Part shown: one piece after another, positions 40,001 to 48,000 of the stretch
Position numbering within the stretch: the first letter of the stretch is position 1
Layout: every line of letters begins with the position of its first letter
NCBI GenBank assembly: GCA_019634675.1
Contig: JAHCAX010000009.1
Coordinates: 1 to 64,000, forward strand
Length of the DNA stretch: 64,000 nucleotides
Source of the DNA: Acherontichlamydia pituitae
GTDB taxonomy: Bacteria; Chlamydiota; Chlamydiia; Chlamydiales; Rhabdochlamydiaceae
Direction: 5' to 3'
The notes under the pieces: generated by a model
The model's input: the letters and a program-made list of their open reading frames with translations, nothing else
Told to the model about the DNA's origin: nothing
The model's database searches: none
Position numbers and translations under genes: made by a program

Positions 40001-42865
40001 GCGCAGCAAAAAGGTGAGCGGCTTGTTCACGACTTCGCTTTCATCAAGGCGCCGCGATCCGATAGCGACCGCTTCCTGCCCTTTCTCTTTTTGCTCGAAC
40101 GCATCGGCAAGGAGGTTGCCCATTTCCAGGATGCTGATCTTGTCGGAAAAGTCGATGAAGGAAACAAAGTCGTGCTCATCGGCAACGGCGCTCATTCCAA
40201 AGCGCACTGCGCTCGGTTTGCCTGATGCATTATCTTGGACGAGCTGTCTGCCGTGGACTGTAGCAGTCTCATTATCTTTAAGGACTTGGTCGATATGCTC
40301 TTCAATTCCCGATGTGCGCTGGCCGCGCGCATCGACGACGATCACATCCCATTGGATTTGGGAGAGGTGTCCGAACTGTTCTTGTAGATCTTTTAACTTT
40401 TGACCGAGGACGTTGTCGACAAATGCTGCAGAAGTCCCATCCATGTTGTACTGGAGGACTACGGCCACTTTGCGCGTCTCGCCCCTGTCTAATAACTTTT
40501 GGTTCATCTCTTCGAGCCGCGCTGTTCCTTTATCGATCCTTTCCCAGTTCAATTGGATCGGTTCGCGAGGAAGGGGAGGTTCTGTTTTTTTGAGGGTGTT
40601 TCCAGCTTCGACCCACGCAGAAAACGCCTCTGCAGAATCTATTTCCGGATGGGCGGTCTTAAAGTCGTAGAAGGAAGCAAATCCTAATTTCGAGATCAGG
40701 CGTGTTGCCAAACTATCGCCGACGAGCATCGAGACGATCACAGGCGCATAAGATGGATCTTTGTGGAGAAGCTCGATCACATCGAAAATCTCAGGGAACT
40801 CTTTCATGAAGAAGGCGAGAAAATCTGACTCTTTAAAATTATCGACAATAGCGATGATCTGATCGGCCAACTTCTGCACATCTTCCGCTGTGACCTCGTT
40901 GGCTGCTAATTTACATAAAAAGCTGCATAGGGAGCTGACGAACTGGCGCCATTCTTTGGGAGACAAGGTGTTGTATAAGTCTAAGGAGTGCTTGACGATC
41001 AGGTGCCATTTGCGATTGGAGGCGAGATTGAGCAACGAATCAAATAACTTCCCTTCTTTTGCAAGGGCTGAGGCCTTTCGTTCGAACAGGGCCTTCTCAC
41101 GATCTTTTTCACTCATTTCCGCTGGGAATACTTCTTCCGTTCTTACGGGCTGCGGATACATCCTCTGGGCAATGCCCAATAGTCCGCTGAACATGTTCTG
41201 GCCTTGCGTCGCCGACTGGGACTCGATGGCTGAATCGGTCCATACGACCCCGTCTTCGCCGGCTGAGCATTCTTTATCGAATGCCAATTTGAACAGCTCC
41301 GCATCAAAGGCCATGCTGATCTCTGAAAACCCACCGTGGATCGTGGAGATCACCTCAGGACGGATCGCCTTTGCGCCCACCTGCGTATCGCTGACCTGGA
41401 CGTTCAAAAGGACCCTGACGAGCATATTGAACACGTAAGATTGCAAATGGCGCTCCGCGCTCTTTCCGATCACATGCGAGCCCTCGATCCTTCTGGAACC
41501 GATCCCGATGTCCTTTCCTTTATTGTAAATCTGGTTCAGCAAGATCCCCGAGTTGCCTAAGTTGATCGATGTGTCGCAATCGGTATAGATGATCGCTTGG
41601 GGCCGCGCTGTTTTGTATGTCTTGGCATCTCCTGCCGTATGCGCCAAATAGCGCAGTCCGACTTGGATCGCGCCTCCCTTGACGCTTCTTCTAGCAAAGT
41701 CATTGCTGTCTGCCGTTGCAAGGGCAGGATCTCGATATTGTGAAATCTCTTCGCGCAAGTCCTCTTCATAGCTCAATAGGATAATCTGGTCTGCATGGCG
41801 CTGCAATAGAGGATCGGCCGCAATCATCTTCCGCATCACATCGATCGTCCCTTCCACGCCATCTTCCACTGCCTCGTCCGCAACAAAGTTCAGGGTCCAG
41901 CAAAATTGGTCCAACCCTTCGAATAAGAAATTAAGCTGTTCGACCTTAACCCGTAAAAAATCTTCTCCAGTAAAGCAGGTCTGCTTGGTCTGAAGCCGGT
42001 TGTGCTCTTTGTGCATGCCCGCTAAAAAGGCCACATGCTGCATACTGTCTGCCTTTGCATTTAAATCGAGCATGATGATCCGAGAAACGGCCAATTCGAT
42101 CGCACTGTGGTCATCAAGCGTCAGAGAACTTTCGCTCCGTCCGGTAATCCGCACGACCTCTTTAGCAACTCCCTCCTGGATGACGCTCCGCTCTTGCCCT
42201 TTCAAGGAATCCAGCTTTCCGCTTGCCTCCAGGCCATCGATTGATTGACGCGCCAAGGCAAATAACGCCTTTCGTCCATCAACCTCTTTCGTATGCATCT
42301 TTTCCATGAGCTCTTTTAGCTCGATCTTCTCTTTTGGACTTAAAGACTGTCTGCGCTGGTAAAGGTCGAATGCCCGTTTTTCCCATTCTTCTTGAACTAA
42401 TGGATGCTGGCTTTCCCCTTTTTTTCCTTCCTGTTTAAAGCGGCTGTAATCGGTCATCAGCTCATAAATGCCCTTGCAATCATCGACGCTCAAACCGGAG
42501 AACATCTCGACGACCCTGCCAAAGCTCAAGTCGCTGTTGCGGTAATATTCAACTGCTTTTGCAACTGTCTGGAACTGCCGCTTCATCCAGCTCAAGGGCT
42601 GAAGCGCCTTGCCGAAAATACCCCATGAGGAAGAGCCTGGATCGCTTTCTATCTCCATTTTTTCAGCTACGACGATAGGCTGCCCGGAACCGCCTTTTTT
42701 AGGCTCTGGCTGCACTAAAGCCCTTTGGCCTGCCGCATGCCCTTTTTGTCCCATCCCATCAATTTCTTCTGCGATAAGGCAGCTTTTGGAGCTCAGAGAT
42801 GTAAGAAGCTGCTCCTCCTGGCCGCCGGGAGACTTATTAAGAGATGAATCTAAAAATGTAGCCAT
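37070..42865 (-). CDS. Giant protein with two GT2-like glycosyltransferase domains and a nucleotidyltransferase-like segment (1931 aa)
   Basis: No precise family. A Gly/Ser-rich N-terminus leads to a first dolichyl-phosphate-glucosyltransferase-like GT2 module (about 318-540). It shows KGGAIQVGLRYLA, DxD motif D429-C-D431 (IIYTDCDTS), GIGSRRIEGS and DTQVGAK (D493). A second GT2-like module (about 795-1030) has FIDFSDK (D905/D908), AIGSRRLDES and DTQTGFKLF (D975). Residues about 1065-1290 look kinase-like (GGGAENIVYRL, IVKIPHE, LMVLDPGEL), weakly supported. Residues about 1480-1700 suggest a sugar nucleotidyltransferase (VLDAGTATRSS ... SSKGSIEVGGIPLYQRA, VVLTSSDDL). The chain may couple sugar activation and transfer. 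There is no transmembrane helix or signal peptide. The divergent neighbour is a coiled-coil gene across a 376-nt AT-rich gap. It could be a host-directed glycosylating effector or an intrabacterial enzyme. Confidence 0.8.
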   Translation of the reverse strand: MATFLDSSLNKSPGGQEEQLLTSLSSKSCLIAEEIDGMGQKGHAAGQRALVQPEPKKGGSGQPIVVAEKMEIESDPGSSSWGIFGKALQPLSWMKRQFQTVAKAVEYYRNSDLSFGRVVEMFSGLSVDDCKGIYELMTDYSRFKQEGKKGESQHPLVQEEWEKRAFDLYQRRQSLSPKEKIELKELMEKMHTKEVDGRKALFALARQSIDGLEASGKLDSLKGQERSVIQEGVAKEVVRITGRSESSLTLDDHSAIELAVSRIIMLDLNAKADSMQHVAFLAGMHKEHNRLQTKQTCFTGEDFLRVKVEQLNFLFEGLDQFCWTLNFVADEAVEDGVEGTIDVMRKMIAADPLLQRHADQIILLSYEEDLREEISQYRDPALATADSNDFARRSVKGGAIQVGLRYLAHTAGDAKTYKTARPQAIIYTDCDTSINLGNSGILLNQIYNKGKDIGIGSRRIEGSHVIGKSAERHLQSYVFNMLVRVLLNVQVSDTQVGAKAIRPEVISTIHGGFSEISMAFDAELFKLAFDKECSAGEDGVVWTDSAIESQSATQGQNMFSGLLGIAQRMYPQPVRTEEVFPAEMSEKDREKALFERKASALAKEGKLFDSLLNLASNRKWHLIVKHSLDLYNTLSPKEWRQFVSSLCSFLCKLAANEVTAEDVQKLADQIIAIVDNFKESDFLAFFMKEFPEIFDVIELLHKDPSYAPVIVSMLVGDSLATRLISKLGFASFYDFKTAHPEIDSAEAFSAWVEAGNTLKKTEPPLPREPIQLNWERIDKGTARLEEMNQKLLDRGETRKVAVVLQYNMDGTSAAFVDNVLGQKLKDLQEQFGHLSQIQWDVIVVDARGQRTSGIEEHIDQVLKDNETATVHGRQLVQDNASGKPSAVRFGMSAVADEHDFVSFIDFSDKISILEMGNLLADAFEQKEKGQEAVAIGSRRLDESEVVNKPLTFLLRSLGLNLMVKGMFPLLYDIYDTQTGFKLFTKDAWKGISGLGLQSQSLAFDIEILQQAARLGIPISECPVDFYDNTQNSGGEVGDTLVTGMFDDLLVIRGRIDDSAARPLQDGEAKLIGGGAENIVYRLSNGSIVKIPHENLDTDFIAVVKNFLLKNQKEMSLHDQQDKLITSSFINQLLTSPRISGYIPHLRNWKDLNIFVMKIITSIENKNYKSMGYETAGRLGKDLVIPFRFVKEPFTISVDGKEKTFTEEDHVKQSVFAKGVFKDRFLNILNSTASNPEKAAQIKQLIDEGLGLFDQLWVRGLFDLDTNFMCDTGYYPDSQGIEKLMVLDPGELIDDTSLVDVSVARTQVEKRYDYIEMEIFLRALPADVKAEVLDYYKQKMHAFIDRVEEDLQKSSDKRDFGKEQRAPGAVPSDFAVPFDSSLTLPAAKENGQTTGQKKREALEMSRSGYQMPFSLTGHAPTPESAPVTVPFIHLVPEMGDYPTPKLDAEARLPTPVGCIGPTLEAVQEHSPEVFTEPQSNLIVLDAGTATRSSLLKYSEKSSSKGSIEVGGIPLYQRAAASVQGLVQSKLPEGYVVLTSSDDLIELSEEDQGRIAAYFNASNGPAPGLFWFDLPDAGSQFFPLTIDGTYRFFKEHAQLPQRAEGFFSEIPITKGFVRNDRVAQVFSGIFNATDAMMQRRGQPAAASEGSSSSMPQVPGVSVLGDLYGQFVVYNAAEQFGGMKTPFLLIFSKEFLNDFTKEALPLIPDYTYTHITWENILLRGIKADKQMWMQMGKPPQMDSKQWANLWDKIQELKARHNINTQDPAQNEARVFQGNWQNFDDPHAAFRYVQGAYSEKMGHTFRAGPVQIVSDQPLAGNNQVRSSVPGSIALMKSELHGNIELTSAEGRTAKTHEVAEVLFYNVNLPAGKTLFVPSNHLVVGIDGEIFSIRMGKMSKEELKAQMVYRYDGSGRPNPFMSYSDFTKKFGSMQKL

Positions 42866-43144
42866 AGCAAAGAACCACCAGCTAATTAAAATAATACAGT
42901 CTATGTATACAATATTTTATCATAACAACATTAAAATTCAATAAACTTATAATAAATAATTCGTTAATTGTATTAATTTATAAATCAATAACAAACAACA
43001 ACTTGAATACAATAATATATTTTAACTTAAACAATTGAAAACAAGATAGTTATAAAAATTAAAAACAACTTTAATATCTAATTAAATTTTAATTCTATCA
43101 AATAAAATTAATAATATAACTCATTGCATAACAAAAACTTAAAG
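42866..43144. other. Very AT-rich divergent intergenic region
   Basis: No gene. Part of a gap between divergently transcribed giant genes, consisting almost wholly of A and T, with many TTAATT-type words. It presumably contains promoters for both sides and could bind nucleoid proteins. Confidence 0.5.
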
Positions 43145-43173
43145 TTGACTTATTACCTAATTTAAAATACAAT
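43145..43173 (+). promoter_or_regulatory. Candidate sigma70-type promoter for the coiled-coil pair
   Basis: TTGACT (43145-43150), 17-nt spacer, TACAAT (43168-43173), with the ATG about 69 nt downstream. One of the best promoter matches in the window. Confidence 0.6.
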
Positions 43174-43241
43174 TAGAGAAGCAAAAAGAAATAATAACTG
43201 CTAATTCTCAAATTAAACGACGAAATTAATACGAGAAAATT

Positions 43242-45047
43242 ATGGCTAGCACGATTTATTCAGATCAGATCCGAGGGCTCAAAATCTACAATTCAGAGAG
43301 CCAGCCTTTGGAACTCTGCCGCCCTCACCAAGCAATCCTCAAAGATGAGATTGCAGCAGATGTCAACGCCCTTGTCCGTTCCCGTTTTTTCCAAGACAAG
43401 TTCAGAACCCTATACCCAACAGACCGTACCGGCGCCCATTTTAACATCCGCCTCACCGACCGCTCCCTCATCGTCCAACTCATGCGCGAAGACGGCCGAC
43501 GCCTCAATCCAGAAGGGGAGATCCTGACTGTCGACCTTAATGAACTAGAAAGCCAAGATATCATCGAGATCAATCAATCGATCATCGAAAAAGCCGACGA
43601 CATTTATCAAGAATGCCAAAATGAGCATGGCAGGTCCCGCGACACCCACTCGACGCACACCATTCGGGACCGCGATGTGAGTGACCTAAGGCACATCCCT
43701 GCAGACGACATCTACGACGAACTGGAAGCCAGACGCTCTTACCGCCGCCCGGACCTTTCCCGCATATCGTCCAATGACCTGCTCGATGAGCTTGATGCTA
43801 GGCGCAGAGATCTCAATGATAGACGCATCTACCGCCGTCCAGACACAAGCCACGATCTAGAACCTTCTTCTCGCAGGAGCCGTTCCGATGCGCCCCGCCG
43901 CCAGGAACGCTTCACACAACGAGGAACGGAATCTCCTTCCGATGCACTGCGCCGGGCCCGAGAACTCCAGCTAGACCTGCAGCTGCAAGCAAATAGGCTC
44001 TCCGGTAGATCTGATACATCCATCGAACAGTTGGGTCCGCTGCACGAGCAGATCAGCCGTCTTGAGCGGGAGATCCAGCGCTTAAGCGCGCAGATCGGTA
44101 CAACTCCTCCAACTGTGGCAGCTTCAACAGATGCAAGCCCCGTCCTAGAAAGGATCAGCGACCGCCTTGCCCGTATTGAAGAGCGCTTAAACCGGCTCGA
44201 AAACCCCGGCTTAGCCTCTGCGACAATCACCGCATCGACAGAGCGCCCTGACACAACAGATCTAACAAGACAAATCGCGACCCTGACTGAGCGCAATGAA
44301 GCCCTTACCTCACAACTCGCTTCCCTATCGATTCCTTCTCCAACATTGCCCCACTTGAACGGCGACCAATTTGAAAGGCTGACCAGACTTGCGCAAGAGT
44401 TTGATGAAGAGCCTGTGCGTGAAGATGAAGATTTCCCCTTCGGAAAAGACTCCCAATTCATGGAGTTTCCCGAGCCTGTCCGCGACTCGATCTATTTCCA
44501 AATGTACACCCTCTGCAACCCAACCCGCGTTCCAGACATCTGGAGATGCGGAGAGAAGTTCTTCTTGAACCAAGAAGGGCTCCACTCGAACAACCACCTG
44601 CGCTCCATTGCGATCAACCGCTACCTGCTCCAATCGCTTGCCAATGAGTTTGCGATCCTAGGAAAAGCTCAACCGCCATCGCCTGAACTGCTCGCCCGTT
44701 TCACTCAGCTTCCGCAAGACGATCAAATCGGAGTCCTGCGCCAATTTCAATTCTTGCGCAAAAAGAGCCATGAAGAACTGCAAGTGACGCTTGAATCATT
44801 CCTTGGCCGCGGCAGCGCGCCTGCGTCGAACGAAGAGAGAAATGAATCGATCTCCCGCTATCTCCAAGCGCAAATCACCGACCGCTATGGCACTGCGCTC
44901 TCAAGCATAACTGAAGAACTCGAAGAATTGTCAGTAGAGCTCGAGGAGACCAAGGAACAGATGGCTGCAGAAAGAGATCAGCACCGTTTGGAAATGGAAA
45001 GGCTGCGTTTAGAACTAGAAAGTCTACGCACTTCATCCCATCATTAA
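43242..45047 (+). CDS. Coiled-coil protein, paralogue A (601 aa)
   Basis: Unrecognised family, defined with its neighbour at 45090-50075. N-terminal domain (about residues 1-125) includes DQIRGLKIYNSES, LVRSRFFQDKF and GAHFNIRLTDRSLIVQLMRE. An Arg-rich low-complexity linker (about 130-225, RRSYRRPD repeats) follows, then a coiled coil (about 235-365). A conserved central domain (about 366-535) carries EDFPFGKDSQFMEFPEPVRD, SIYFQMYTLCNPTRVPDIWR and CGEKFFLNQEGLH. The chain ends in a short coiled coil. It has no membrane helix. Translation probably starts at ATG 43242. It lies 42 nt upstream of its paralogue and is likely co-transcribed from a promoter at 43145. A structural or effector role is possible; nothing catalytic is visible. 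Confidence 0.8.
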   Translation: MASTIYSDQIRGLKIYNSESQPLELCRPHQAILKDEIAADVNALVRSRFFQDKFRTLYPTDRTGAHFNIRLTDRSLIVQLMREDGRRLNPEGEILTVDLNELESQDIIEINQSIIEKADDIYQECQNEHGRSRDTHSTHTIRDRDVSDLRHIPADDIYDELEARRSYRRPDLSRISSNDLLDELDARRRDLNDRRIYRRPDTSHDLEPSSRRSRSDAPRRQERFTQRGTESPSDALRRARELQLDLQLQANRLSGRSDTSIEQLGPLHEQISRLEREIQRLSAQIGTTPPTVAASTDASPVLERISDRLARIEERLNRLENPGLASATITASTERPDTTDLTRQIATLTERNEALTSQLASLSIPSPTLPHLNGDQFERLTRLAQEFDEEPVREDEDFPFGKDSQFMEFPEPVRDSIYFQMYTLCNPTRVPDIWRCGEKFFLNQEGLHSNNHLRSIAINRYLLQSLANEFAILGKAQPPSPELLARFTQLPQDDQIGVLRQFQFLRKKSHEELQVTLESFLGRGSAPASNEERNESISRYLQAQITDRYGTALSSITEELEELSVELEETKEQMAAERDQHRLEMERLRLELESLRTSSHH

Positions 45048-45089
45048 GAAACCCCTTGATCATCATGTTTTAAGGATGTTCAACAAACT

Positions 45090-48000
45090 ATGAGCGGCAC
45101 CATCCACCCTGACCAGATCAAAGGCCTTAAAATCTTTGATTCGGCAAGCCAGCTTCTACGGCTTTGCAGCCCGCATGAACAAGAGCTTGGCGAAGAGATC
45201 GCAGGGGATGTCGACGACCTGGTGCACTCCCAATTTTTTCAAGAAAAGTTTGGCAGGCTGTTTCCTGAAGACCTCGCAGGCGCCCATTTCAACATCCGCG
45301 TTAAAGACCACATGCTCATTGTGCAGCTCATGCGGGAAAATGCCGCGAGCCGCCCCGTCCCGGAAGGACAACCGATCGCAATCGACCTAGCAGAGCCTGC
45401 GGACGGAGAGGTCATCGAGATCAATCGAACGATCCTCGATAAAGCCGATGCCCTTTTCCGAAAATGCCAAAACGGCCATATCCACTCCCATCGTTCCTCT
45501 GCAGCCTCTTCCCTTCGAGAACGAGCTGTCGACTTGACCCGCCTCTCAGACGAAGACCTTAATGACGAACTTGTTTCCCGTGAGCACCGCGGAACAATTG
45601 ATGAGATCCCTCCCCCCCTTCGTCGAAGACGGCTCAATCCTCCTAGCCGTTCAGAACAGTCTGCAAGGACAGTTCGGGAAGACCTTTCCGAGACCCTTCG
45701 CAGCGCAAGACAGATCCAGTTCAACCTCCAGCAAGAAGCGGACCAGCTCATAAGAAGGCCCGATGCCACCATTGAGCAGCTCTCCCCGCTGCACGAACAG
45801 ATCCGACGCCTCGAACAGCAGATACAGCGTTTGAGCCAACAGCTCGGGATCCCTCAAAGCTCAATCCAGGCAACCGCAACAGACACCTCCCCTCTTGTCC
45901 AGAGGATCTTCGATCGCCTTTCCCGCATTGAAGAGCGTTTGCGCCAGCTCGAAAGCTACGAAGCGACGCAGCCAACATCCAGCGGCCACATACCACCTCT
46001 TAGCAACCAAGACCTATCCGCAAGAAGGGAAGACACCTCAGCCCATCAAAGGTCACTCTCAGATGTCCCTGCGCAAACAGACCGCAACGCAAGAAGAGAA
46101 GATGGCTCTACCCGTCAAAGATCCCAATCAGACACTGGAGCCCAAACAGACCGCACCCCAACAAGAGAAGATGACGCAACCCATCAAAGATCCCGTTCAG
46201 ATGTCGGAGCGCAAACAGACAGCATTGCAACAAGAACTGATAATTCCAGACATCAAAGAGTTCATTCCGATTCCACCGCAAGATCAGACCCTCCATCGCA
46301 AAGAGAAGCCGATCTAGAAAGCGCCCTACAGCGCGCGCGCGAAGCCTATCGCAATTTACAGCAAGACGCTGACCGGCTCTCTAGACAGCTCCATGTGACC
46401 ATCGATCAGCTTGCCCCGTTGCACACACAAATCCGCCGTCTTGAAACCCAAGTCCAACGGCTAAGCGAACAGCTCGGCAATCCTTTGATCGCAACATCAG
46501 ATGGAACTCAGACCCAAACAACGCCGATTTTAGAAAGGATCCAAGATAGACTTTCCCGGATCGATGAGCACTTAAGCGAACTAGAAGGTCCTCGCCTTAT
46601 TCCTGCTGGATCAAGTCCTTCGAGCGACAGGGTCGATGCACTGGAACAAGAGTGCAACCAGCTGGAAGCCCAGTTAAGAGAAGTCACAAAACAACTCGAC
46701 GTTCTAAGAGAAAGGAATCTAGAACTTTCCACACAGCTCTCCACCCTGACCTCCCCATCGCCTAACCTACCACGCTTGACCAACGAACAGTTCCGTCTTC
46801 TGCTCTCGCTGGCCCAGCAACTAGGCCATCCCTCGGTAAGAGACAGCGAAGACTTCCCCTTTGGAACAGACACCCAGTTCCTCGATCTTCCCCAAGAGAT
46901 CCGCGACTCGGTCTACTTCCAGATGTACAGCATCTGCTATCCAACCCGTGTTCCTGATACCTGGAGATGCGGAGAGAAGTTCTTCCTGAACCAAGAAGGG
47001 CTTCATGGAAACAACGGCCTGCGCTCTCTCGCAATCACCCGCTACCTGAACCAGTCGCTTGCCAATGAATTTGCAACCCTCGGCAATGGACAGGCCTCTT
47101 CTCCCGATGTGATGGCCCGATTCGACCTGCTTGCAGAAGAAGACCAGATCGGCATCCTGCGCCAATACCAATTCTTGCATAGAAAAAGTGAAGAGCCACT
47201 CGAGACCACCCGCGAATCATTCCTCGGCCTCAATGACACCACCGCTACCAACGAAGAGCGGAACGAAGCGATCTCCCGCTACCTTCAAGTGCAGATCAGC
47301 GAACGCTACGGCAAAATGATCTCGGAGCTGACTGATGAACTCCTTCGCTTGGCTGAGCAGCTTGATTCAACCCAAGATTCCTATGAAGAAGCATTAGACC
47401 GCCTCCGCCTTGAAATGGCCCAACTGCGCGAACAAAGCCGCCTCGATCTCGCAAGCGCGATGTTCCACGCTTCCAGCATCCAAAGCGAGCTCGATACCGC
47501 CCGCGGCCAGATAGCCCAGCTCACAGGAGACCTCTCGTCAAAAGACCTGCAAATTGCAGCGCTCCATCAACAAGCATCTGAAGCTGCCGAACAGCAACAG
47601 CGGGCCCGAGAACAGATCGATCAATTAACACGGATCGGCAGAGGCAAAGACATCGACATCGCGCAGCTCCGCATCAACTTGCGCCAAGCAGGTGAGCGGG
47701 AGCGCTGCGCCCTCGATGAAATCGCCCGACTGACGTTAGAAGCCAGTACAAAAGATTCCCGTATTTCCGCTTTAGAGCAAGATATCCGCAATGGTGCAGA
47801 ACGGGAACGTCTCGCTCGACTCGAAATCGCCCAACTGAAGCATGAAGGCGGTACAAAAGATTCCCGTATTTCCACTTTAGAGCAAGATATCCGCAATGGT
47901 GCAGAACGGGAACGTCTCGCTCGTCTTGAAATCGCCCAACTGAAGCATGAAGGCGGTACAAAAGATTCACGTATTTCCGCTTTAGAGCAAGATATCCGCG

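Noticed and set aside
45895..46317. 140-codon frame inside the giant coiled-coil gene
   Set aside because: Shifted frame over the 69-bp repeats; repeats create an artificial open frame.
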